Positions 57,147 through 64,000 of a stretch of DNA of 64,000 nucleotides are shown in pieces (positions within the stretch are counted from its first letter, which is position 1; every line of letters starts with the position of its first letter). The translations under genes and the position numbers were made by a program. The notes under the pieces are model-generated. The model saw only the letters and a list, made by a program, of their open reading frames with translations, was not told the DNA's origin and did not search any database. Source of the stretch: Anaerobaca lacustris. GTDB lineage: Bacteria; Planctomycetota; Phycisphaerae; Sedimentisphaerales; Anaerobacaceae. The DNA lies in NCBI RefSeq assembly GCF_030012215.1, contig NZ_JASCXX010000022.1, positions 1 to 64,000 of the forward strand, given 5' to 3'.

Positions 57147-58037
57147 TCAGTAGTCCTTGAATTTCCGCATCCACTCGGGCCAGTCGCCGGGCTGCACGCC
57201 GCCGGCCCGAGTCCAGGGGTTGGTGGTGTCGAATTCACGGTGCCACTTGAGCGTCCAGAGTTCCTTGAGCCCCACCTTGCGTACCGACCAATCCATGAAT
57301 AGGGCATTGACCCCACCCTCGTGGCGGTTGATGCATGCCGAATGATCGGTGCGAGCGACGTTGCTGACTGGAATCGCATCCTGTTTGGGCGGCGACATGT
57401 CAGCGAGGATTCCGGTGAACTCAGCGGCGCTGTCTAGCATGAAGGGGGCATATCCTGCACCGCGCATGTCGGCCGTCCGCCACGCCTTCTCAGGCTGCAT
57501 TGCTGCCGATACTACGATCGGCGCCCCACTCCAGAAGTTTAGGCCGTAGCTGCCATAGTTCTCTAGTCCCGACTTCCACACGCTCTGGTCCAGGATGCCG
57601 GCCGAGATTCGGCCCCAAGCCAGGAAGGTGCCCCCTCTTCCATCGCCAAAGTCCATCACATCACTCCGCGGCGTGCGGGCCATAGGACAAAGGCGCATCT
57701 TCTGCGCCGTGGTGAGCGCCAGCGAATTGGCCGTAGCCGCATAACCCCAAACCAACCAGGTGATGTCTCGGCCCGTCTCGTACGTCTTCATCGTGAACTC
57801 GCGTTCTCCAAGGCTTACCCACTCGGGCAGACGCCCATCGTTCTCGCTGACGAGGGCGGCGAAGTGCAGACCCCATTGCTTCAGATTGGCCTGACACGCC
57901 ACGGCCCGCGCCTGTCTGCGCGCCCGCTGCAACGCCGGGATCAGGACCGCCATCAGCAGCGCGATGATCGAGATCACCACCAGAAGCTCGATCAGGGTGA
58001 ATGCCCGCTTGCTTTCGATTCGCTTTCTCGCATTCAT
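57147..58037 (-). CDS. Prepilin-like H-X9-DG-type protein
   Basis: Protein of 296 residues. A basic leader and [24 protein letters not shown] mark a type IV prepilin N-terminus with Glu +5. Near the C-terminus [15 protein letters not shown] is a variant of the H-X9-DG signature typical of planctomycete DUF1559-like and related pseudopilins (G of DG replaced by W). It is likely an exported, pilin-like surface protein, unlinked to the secretion operon at 3493-8724. Precedes the fucosidase gene divergently. Confidence 0.82.
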   Translation of the reverse strand: MNARKRIESKRAFTLIELLVVISIIALLMAVLIPALQRARRQARAVACQANLKQWGLHFAALVSENDGRLPEWVSLGEREFTMKTYETGRDITWLVWGYAATANSLALTTAQKMRLCPMARTPRSDVMDFGDGRGGTFLAWGRISAGILDQSVWKSGLENYGSYGLNFWSGAPIVVSAAMQPEKAWRTADMRGAGYAPFMLDSAAEFTGILADMSPPKQDAIPVSNVARTDHSACINRHEGGVNALFMDWSVRKVGLKELWTLKWHREFDTTNPWTRAGGVQPGDWPEWMRKFKDY

Positions 58038-58306
58038 GACTTCCGCACTCCCTGGCTCGACAAGGAGTCCTCACACCGCCTCGCGCTGTTGCTGGGGCTC
58101 GGCGGTCGTCGCTGTTCGACATCTATTATCGCATTTCCGCTCTTGGGGTCAAGTGCAAAGGCTGAAAGGTCTTTGGGCGTCCTGTCGATCCAATGGGACC
58201 TATGGGACTGATAGGACCTATTGTGTTGGGGTTGACCGTTTCCTGGCGGGCGCCGGGCGGGTATACTGGGCGCACGCGACAGGTATTCATCGAAAGGAGC
58301 TGGCTT

Positions 58307-60043
58307 ATGAAAACGTGCGGACACAACCAGGCCGTAAGAGCAGTGGGGATTTTTCTGTGCGTCGTGGGCGTCTGGGCCCAGTCGTGCCCTGCCGCCGACG
58401 ATCCGATGCAGGCGTGGCGGGACATGAAGTTCGGGCTCTTTGTCCATTGGGGTCCGGTCAGTCTCGTCGGGACCGAGATCGGCTGGTCGCGCGGGCGGGA
58501 AGTGCCGAGCGAGGAGTACGACCAGCTCTACAAGCGGTTCAATCCCACTCTGTTCGACGCCGAGGCGTGGGTGACGGTGGCCAAACGGGCGGGGATGAAA
58601 TACCTGGTCCTGACGTCCAAGCACCACGACGGCTTCTGTCTGTGGCCCTCGAAGTACACCGACTACCACATCGGCAACACGCCGTTCAAGCGGGACGTGA
58701 TGCGCGAGCTGGCCGACGCCTGCGCCAAGCACGGCATCCAGTTCTGCACGTATCACTCGATCTGCGACTGGTACCATCCGGATTATCCGCTGGGCAGTCC
58801 CGGCGGCCGCACGAAAAAGCCCAACCCCGATATGCCCCGCTACTACGAGTACCTCAGGAACCAGACACGGGAGATCATCGAGAACTACGGCCCGCTGGGC
58901 ATCATGTGGTTCGACGGCGAGTGGGAAGAGCCCTGGACGCTCGAATACGGCAACGAGTTGTATGCCTATCTAAAAGGTCTCCAGCCGACGCTCGTGATCA
59001 ACAACCGCGTGAGCAAGGGCCGCCAGGGCATGGCCGGCGTCACCGCACAGGCGCACTTGAACGCGGGCGACTACGACACGCCGGAGCAACGCATCGGCAA
59101 TTTCCAGAACGACCGGCCGTGGGAAACCTGCATGACCATCTGCCAACAGTGGGCATGGAAGCCCGACGACGTGATGAAATCTGAGAAAGAGTGCCTCCAG
59201 ACGCTCGTCCGCGTGGTGGGCGGCGACGGCAACCTGCTCTTCAACGTCGGGCCCATGCCCGACGGGCGGATCGAGCCGCGACAGGTGGACCGACTGATGG
59301 AAATGGGCCGGTGGCTCGACCGATATGGCCAGACCATCTACGGCACCCGCGGAGGCCCCTTCAAGACCACCGCCTCCCTGGCCAGCACCTATCAGGGCAA
59401 CACCATTTATATCCACATCCTCGAATGGCCGGATGGGGCCATCACTCTGCCGCCGCTGCCGAAGCGGATCGTCCGATCATCGATCCTGACCGGCGGCTCG
59501 GTCACCGTCCGCCAGACAGCCGAGGCCATCACGATTGTCGTGCCCGAAGGCGACCGCGATCCGATCGACACGATCGTGGCCCTGACGCTCGACGGTCCGG
59601 CCGACGACATCGAGCCGGTCGCCCTGCCGTCGGCCTCGCTGGCCGCAGGCAAGGAGGCCCGGGCTTCGAACGTCTTCCAGAACAGCGATGCTTACGGCCC
59701 CGACAAGGCCTTCGACGACGATCCCGGAACGCGGTGGGCCACGAATGCGGGCGTCGAGCAGGCGTGGCTGGAGGTGGACCTGGGCCGGCCCGAGATGATC
59801 TCACGAGTGGTAATCAGCGAGGCCTACGACCGCGTCCGGCGCTTCGAGCTGCAATACGCCGACGATGGAACGTGGACGACGTTCTTCGAGGGCGAGCGAA
59901 TCGGCGAGAAGTTCGCCGCCGGTTTCGAGCCCGTCACCGCCCAGCGTATCCGGCTGAACATCCTCGAAGCCACGGATGGCCCGACCATCTGGGAATTCCA
60001 GCTCCTGGCGACCAGGAAGACCCCGTTAGTAGTGACGCCGTAA
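58307..60043 (+). CDS. Secreted alpha-L-fucosidase, GH29, with carbohydrate-binding domain
   Basis: About 578 residues from ATG 58307 (GAAAGGAG upstream). A signal peptide (AVGIFLCVVGVWAQ) precedes a GH29 domain: MKFGLFVHWGPVS, LTSKHHDGFCLWPS, the nucleophile in IMWFDGEWEE and NGGD-like LLFNVGPMPDGRI. Residues about 460-570 form an F5/8-type C-like sugar-binding domain (DDDPGTRWATNAGVEQAWLEVDLG). The last residues (VVTP) and stop are encoded by a palindromic repeat (family B), so the original end may have been altered. Confidence 0.92.
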   Translation: MKTCGHNQAVRAVGIFLCVVGVWAQSCPAADDPMQAWRDMKFGLFVHWGPVSLVGTEIGWSRGREVPSEEYDQLYKRFNPTLFDAEAWVTVAKRAGMKYLVLTSKHHDGFCLWPSKYTDYHIGNTPFKRDVMRELADACAKHGIQFCTYHSICDWYHPDYPLGSPGGRTKKPNPDMPRYYEYLRNQTREIIENYGPLGIMWFDGEWEEPWTLEYGNELYAYLKGLQPTLVINNRVSKGRQGMAGVTAQAHLNAGDYDTPEQRIGNFQNDRPWETCMTICQQWAWKPDDVMKSEKECLQTLVRVVGGDGNLLFNVGPMPDGRIEPRQVDRLMEMGRWLDRYGQTIYGTRGGPFKTTASLASTYQGNTIYIHILEWPDGAITLPPLPKRIVRSSILTGGSVTVRQTAEAITIVVPEGDRDPIDTIVALTLDGPADDIEPVALPSASLAAGKEARASNVFQNSDAYGPDKAFDDDPGTRWATNAGVEQAWLEVDLGRPEMISRVVISEAYDRVRRFELQYADDGTWTTFFEGERIGEKFAAGFEPVTAQRIRLNILEATDGPTIWEFQLLATRKTPLVVTP

Positions 60044-60108
60044 GGCGTTACATCCCGTCGGCTGCATGAGTTCTCCCACGGACTCATATGCCCTTACGGG
60101 CACACTAC
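60029..60108. repeat. Palindromic element, family B, overlapping the fucosidase 3' end
   Basis: An 80-bp nested palindrome. Outer GTAGTG...CACTAC, middle CCGTAAGG...CCTTACGG and inner ATGAGT...ACTCAT arms all pair, with a short central loop. The left arm supplies the final codons and stop of the fucosidase gene. No gene is encoded inside. Confidence 0.8.
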
Positions 60109-60275
60109 AAACGGACACGGTTGCGGTTTGCCCTATGGGCCCATTGTGCTATACTGTGCCTTCGCGCCGGGGGTGCCGGTCTGCGAGGAGCATCAACCAA
60201 ACGCAGGGCGAGCGGCTGCGCTCGCCTCCATCGTCGTGCGGGGACGCACGACCTACGACAGAGAGGTAGTCGAGC

Positions 60276-61649
60276 ATGGCCGATACGTTTGACGTTGTGG
60301 TGGTCGGGGCCGGGCCCGGCGGCGCCAGGGCCGCCAGACGCTGCGCCCAGCGAGGGGCATCGGTGGCCCTCGTCGAAAAGGAGTTCATCGGAGGCACCTG
60401 CCTGAACTGGGGCTGCATCCCATCCAAGACCCTGCTGGCCTCGGCCCATCTGCTAATGCGGGCCCGAAGCGCCTCGGAGATGGGCATCGACATCCCGTCG
60501 GCCACACCCAACTGGCCCAGGATCCAGCAGCGCCGCGAGAGCATCATCGCGGGCCTGCGCAAGGGCATGCAGGGCGGGATGAAGTCCGGCAGGATCGCCT
60601 ACCTCGAAGGGACCGCGGTCGTTCACTCGCCAACGAAGGTCACGGTGGAAGCCAATGGCCAGAAGACCGATCTTGAAGCAGGCAAGCTGATCCTGGCGAC
60701 CGGTTCCGATTCGATCGAGATCCCGAGCATTCCCTTCGACGGCAAGATCGTTATCAGCAGCACAGAGGCGCTGTCGCTGCTGGAAATCCCGAAGTCGATG
60801 GTCATCGTCGGTGGCGGCGTGATCGGCTGCGAGCTGGGCTGCGTGTATGCCGCGATGGGCGCCAAGGTCACAATCGTCGAGGCGCTCGAAAGCCTGCTGC
60901 CGATGCTCGACTCGTGGGCGAGCCGGCTGGTCGAACGCGAGTTCAAGGGCCTTGGCATCGAGGCGCTGACCGGGCGAAAGGTCACGGGCGTGGACAAGGG
61001 CGCGTCATCGGCCAAGGTCAATCTCGACGACGGACAGACCATCGAGGCCGAACGCGTGCTCGTGGCCGTCGGCCGGCGGGCCGCAGTGGACAGGGCCATC
61101 GTCTCGGCTTTGGGTCTCGAGATGAGCGGCCCGGCCATCAAGGTCAACAAGCGGATGGAGACGAACGTGCCGGGCGTCTACGCCGTCGGCGACGCGGTCG
61201 GGACCACCTACCTGGCGCACGGCGCAACCGCCGAGGCGGAGGTCGCCGCCGCCAACGCCACCGGCAGCAGCGAGGAGATGCTCGACTATGATCTGATCCC
61301 GCGCGTGATCTTCACCTTCCCGGAGGTCGCGTCGGTGGGCAAGACCGAGGCGAAGTGCCTGGCCGAAGGACTGGACATCTCCGTCGGCAAAGGCTTCTAC
61401 AAGGCCAACGGCCGCAGCGTCGCCGAGAACGACACGAACGGCCAGATTCACGCCATTCGCGACAACGCGATCAACGAGATCGTCGGCGTCACGATGGTCG
61501 GACCGCTGGCGACCGAGTTCGTGGCGTTCGCCCGGACGCTGATCGGCACGTGCGAGCCCATCCGCCAGATCACGTTCCCGCACCCGACAATCTCGGAGAC
61601 ACTCGAAGACGCCGTCCACGAGGCCTTGGGCGAGCTGCTCCTGGAATAG
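60276..61649 (+). CDS. lpdA: Dihydrolipoyl dehydrogenase
   Basis: Flavoprotein of 457 residues reoxidising dihydrolipoamide in 2-oxoacid dehydrogenase or glycine cleavage complexes. FAD motif VVVVGAGPGGARA, redox pair C42-C47 (GGTCLNWGCIPSK; Trp in place of the common Val), NAD motif IVGGGVIGCELG, GDAVG and the C-terminal HPTISE are visible. lipB and lipA follow, so the three genes supply and use lipoate together. Confidence 0.95.
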   Translation: MADTFDVVVVGAGPGGARAARRCAQRGASVALVEKEFIGGTCLNWGCIPSKTLLASAHLLMRARSASEMGIDIPSATPNWPRIQQRRESIIAGLRKGMQGGMKSGRIAYLEGTAVVHSPTKVTVEANGQKTDLEAGKLILATGSDSIEIPSIPFDGKIVISSTEALSLLEIPKSMVIVGGGVIGCELGCVYAAMGAKVTIVEALESLLPMLDSWASRLVEREFKGLGIEALTGRKVTGVDKGASSAKVNLDDGQTIEAERVLVAVGRRAAVDRAIVSALGLEMSGPAIKVNKRMETNVPGVYAVGDAVGTTYLAHGATAEAEVAAANATGSSEEMLDYDLIPRVIFTFPEVASVGKTEAKCLAEGLDISVGKGFYKANGRSVAENDTNGQIHAIRDNAINEIVGVTMVGPLATEFVAFARTLIGTCEPIRQITFPHPTISETLEDAVHEALGELLLE

Positions 61650-61660
61650 CACGTTATGAT

Positions 61661-61756
61661 GAATCAAAGAGCAAAAAGCAAGGATCAACATTTCGGAATC
61701 CGCTTTCAGCGGATGACTTCCTTTTCTTTACATTTTGCACTTTGCCTTTTGATTTC
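61661..61756. repeat. AT-rich inverted repeat, family C
   Basis: About 96 bp in the 124-bp gap before lipB. Its left part (GAATCAAAGAGCAAAAAGCA) and the reverse complement of its right part (GAAATCAAAAGGCAAAGTGC) match imperfectly, with a CGGAATCCGC-like centre. Far more AT-rich than its neighbours. No gene content. Confidence 0.65.
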
Positions 61757-61773
61757 ATAGGGAGAGTCCGCCG

Positions 61774-62451
61774 GTGACGCGTGACGTTGCGATCGAGCGA
61801 AAAGCCGCTGAGGTGCTGGATATCCGTGACCTGGGGCTGGCCGACTATCGCGAGGTCCTGTCGCTCCAGCAGCAACTGAACCAGCAGCGGCAGGCCGGCT
61901 GGATCGGGGACACGGTGCTGATCGTCGAGCACCCGCCCGTCATTACCCTGGGAGCGCGCAGAAGCGCCAACAAGCTGCTGATCGAGCCCGACGAACTGAC
62001 GCGACGCGGAATCGACGTTGTCGAGATTCGTCGCGGCGGCGGCGCCACCGCTCACAACCCGGGCCAACTGGTGTTCTATCCGATCCTGCACCTGCAACAC
62101 CTCGGACTGGGCGCGTCCGAATATGTCCGGACGCTCGAAGCAATCGGCATCGATCTGCTCGCACGGGCGGGCGTTCCGTGCGAACGGCGCAAGGGTTTTC
62201 CGGGTCTCTGGACCGACGGCAGGAAGATCGCCTCGATCGGGGTGCGCGTCAGCCGACTCGTGACGTATCACGGCATGGCCATCAACGTCTGCAACGACCT
62301 GGCCATCTTCGACACGATGGTCCCCTGCGGTCTCGACGGCGTCGAGATGACCTCGGTCGAGAAGGAAGCAGGCCGGCCCTGTGACGTCGATTCGCTCAAG
62401 ACAGAACTGGTGCCACTGCTGCGGGAACGCATGGGCGGGTCACGACCATGA
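61774..62451 (+). CDS. lipB: Octanoyltransferase LipB
   Basis: Protein of 225 residues moving octanoyl from ACP to lipoate-dependent enzymes. RRGGGATAHNPGQLVFYP and GRKIASIGVRV match the family, and the catalytic Cys is in MVPCGL, with Lys in RKIAS. Start is GTG at 61774 with GGGAGAG upstream. The last 4 bp overlap lipA. Confidence 0.94.
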   Translation: MTRDVAIERKAAEVLDIRDLGLADYREVLSLQQQLNQQRQAGWIGDTVLIVEHPPVITLGARRSANKLLIEPDELTRRGIDVVEIRRGGGATAHNPGQLVFYPILHLQHLGLGASEYVRTLEAIGIDLLARAGVPCERRKGFPGLWTDGRKIASIGVRVSRLVTYHGMAINVCNDLAIFDTMVPCGLDGVEMTSVEKEAGRPCDVDSLKTELVPLLRERMGGSRP

Positions 62452-63308
62452 CCGCAAACGCCAAACGCCTGCCCCCCTGGCTGCGGAGGCCCTGGCCGGC
62501 CAGCCACAGCTTTCAGCACACCGAGCAGACGCTCGAATCGCTGCACATTGAGACGATTTGCAGCCATGCGAATTGCCCGAACAAGGGCGAATGCTGGGGC
62601 CGAGGCACGGCGACCGTCCTGATCCTGGGCAACGTCTGCACGCGCAACTGCAAGTTCTGCTCGGTGGGCACGGGCCGGCCGAAGCCGCCGGACCTCACCG
62701 AACCGGCGAGGCTGGCGCGAATGGTCCAGGAGATGGGCCTGAAATATCTCGTGATGACCAGCGTCAACCGGGATGATCTGCCCGATGGAGGGGCCGGGCA
62801 CTTCCGCGACTGCATCGTTGAGGTCCGAAAACAGTGCCCTTCCGTGCGATTCGAGATTCTCACGCCGGACTTCCGCGACAACCAGTCCGAGGCGCTCGAA
62901 ATTCTGGCCGATGCCCTGCCGTTCGTCTTCGCCCACAACGTCGAGACGGTGCCTTCGCTCTATCCGAAGGCCCGCTCCGGCGGCAACTACCGCCTCTCCC
63001 TGGGCCTGTTGGAGATGGCCGGCCGACGCTATCCCGGCATCCCCACCAAGTCGTCGATCATGCTCGGTCTGGGCGAGACCGACGAGGAGGTGATGCAGGT
63101 CCTGCGCGACCTGCGGGCCGTCGGGTGCCGGCGCATCACCATCGGACAATACCTCAAACCCTCCGGGGATTCTCTCGATGTGAACGACTACATCCGGCCG
63201 GAGAAGTTCCAATGGTGGGCCGATCAGGCCCGACAGGTCGGGTTCTCGTGGGTCCAGTCTTCGCCCTTCGCCCGGAGCAGCTACTTCGCCGAGCGTCAGT
63301 GCACATAG
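62448..63308 (+). CDS. lipA: Lipoyl synthase LipA
   Basis: Radical SAM enzyme of 286 residues inserting two sulfurs into the octanoyl chain. The auxiliary cluster CX4CX5C is in CSHANCPNKGEC and the SAM cluster CX3CX2C in CTRNCKFC; the C-terminal RSSY supplies the Ser ligand. ATG overlaps the lipB stop (ATGA). Confidence 0.96.
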   Translation: MTANAKRLPPWLRRPWPASHSFQHTEQTLESLHIETICSHANCPNKGECWGRGTATVLILGNVCTRNCKFCSVGTGRPKPPDLTEPARLARMVQEMGLKYLVMTSVNRDDLPDGGAGHFRDCIVEVRKQCPSVRFEILTPDFRDNQSEALEILADALPFVFAHNVETVPSLYPKARSGGNYRLSLGLLEMAGRRYPGIPTKSSIMLGLGETDEEVMQVLRDLRAVGCRRITIGQYLKPSGDSLDVNDYIRPEKFQWWADQARQVGFSWVQSSPFARSSYFAERQCT

Positions 63309-63483
63309 CAGACGACGGAGCCATCCCGCAAGCCTCTCGCCACGCCCTCGTCAGGCGCTTGCTGTCCATTTCTGCGAGCAGGTTGTTTGGCCTCTGCTGC
63401 CCCAATTCCTATGCTTTTCTATAGCTTCGCAAGGTCGCTACGGCGCGCTGTTGTGCCCAACAAGAGCGTAAAGGGGGTAGCAC

Positions 63484-64000
63484 ATGACACGGTCAAAGAT
63501 CAACTGCGCATGCCGGCGCGGTTCTGCGCTGGTTCTGTCACTTCTGTTCCTCACCGTGCTCTCGGCTATGGCCATCGCCATGGCGACGATTTCCGGCGCC
63601 AACGTCCAGGTCGCGCACAACCAGCGTCAAGGGGGCTGGGCGCTCGCCGGCGCCCATTCGGGCCTCGAAGTCCTTCGGTACTACCTCAAGGACGTCAGTG
63701 TGCCCATCGGGGCTCCACAGGACCGGCTGGCGGCGATAGCCGGGGAACTTCAGGAGATGTTCGCCGACGTGCAGAACATCAGCGTCTCTTATAGCGCCGA
63801 CACCCTGACGATGACCTTCGCACCGGTGACGCTCGACGCCGAGGTCGACCAACGCTTCGCCGCCACCGTCACCTATGGCGCACACGCCGACGGCACACCG
63901 AATTACGATGCCCTCGATGTCACGATCACGGGCAGTGGCGGCCAGGCAACCAAACGGATAGGGGTCTGCTATAGCTTGCGGGACATCGGCAATCCGATCT
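63484..64000 (+). CDS. PilX-like pilus assembly protein, cut by the window end
   Basis: Open from the ATG at 63484 to the end of the window with no stop, at least 172 residues. AAGGGGG precedes the ATG. A short basic leader and membrane helix (SALVLSLLFLTVLSAMAIAMATI) are followed by AGAHSGLEVLRYYL, recalling the N-terminal part of PilX-type minor pilin proteins in planctomycetes. The remainder is beta-rich. It may open another pilus-related gene set beyond the window. The C-terminus is unseen. Confidence 0.7.
   Translation, partial: MTRSKINCACRRGSALVLSLLFLTVLSAMAIAMATISGANVQVAHNQRQGGWALAGAHSGLEVLRYYLKDVSVPIGAPQDRLAAIAGELQEMFADVQNISVSYSADTLTMTFAPVTLDAEVDQRFAATVTYGAHADGTPNYDALDVTITGSGGQATKRIGVCYSLRDIGNPI

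Overview
The window looks like a chromosomal segment of a GC-rich planctomycete, most likely class Phycisphaerae. Pointers are a TIGR04137-type small basic protein, H-X9-DG prepilin-like proteins, many secreted carbohydrate-active proteins, LL-diaminopimelate aminotransferase, several ECF-type sigma factors and a membrane-anchored Ser/Thr kinase. This placement rests on remembered family distributions, not on a search. No rRNA, CRISPR array, phage or intact transposon was seen. The only traces of mobility are a truncated integrase beside a tRNA gene, a decayed radical SAM gene and several palindromic repeats.

Layout. Positions 1-3333 hold gene debris (a radical SAM pseudogene, an integrase stub), an outer-membrane beta-barrel gene and tRNA-Cys and tRNA-Lys. 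Positions 3493-8724 (minus strand) are a compact type II secretion/type IV pilus-like operon: an ATPase, two GspF-like membrane proteins and three pseudopilin-like proteins. Positions 8920-10007 are an ECF sigma factor and a zinc-binding anti-sigma factor. Positions 10372-15014 are the most unusual part: a membrane-anchored GrpE-like protein, a lidless Hsp70 and a membrane-anchored TerB/J-like protein, which together look like a membrane-tethered chaperone machine. Positions 15075-19898 (minus) encode a carbamoyltransferase with DUF5989-like and SxtJ-like membrane partners and an SGNH/TPR protein.

Positions 20087-21900 carry small conserved proteins and a lipoprotein. Positions 22091-27799 are a classical rpmF-plsX-fabH-fabD-fabG-acpP-fabF fatty-acid operon with recognisable promoters. 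Then come a Na+/Ca2+ exchanger, a RACo-like ferredoxin/ASKHA protein, and a second ECF sigma cassette with a membrane protein and a secreted coiled-coil protein (31345-33252). Positions 33328-37867 (minus) carry rhomboid, lgt, panD, panC and a folK/deoxynucleoside-kinase fusion.

Positions 37964-47773 are rich in exported polysaccharide-related proteins (GH106-like, Tat-exported sugar-isomerase-like, parallel beta-helix, FG-GAP propeller) interrupted by dapL. Positions 47799-53074 carry a Ser/Thr kinase, a beta-propeller protein, an RpiB-like protein with an altered active site, a spermidine-synthase-like protein and an M14 peptidase lipoprotein. Positions 53108-56928 are uvrB-nadC-birA; birA carries an in-frame repeat insertion. 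The rest holds a prepilin-like protein, a GH29 fucosidase, lpd-lipB-lipA and a PilX-like gene cut by the window end.
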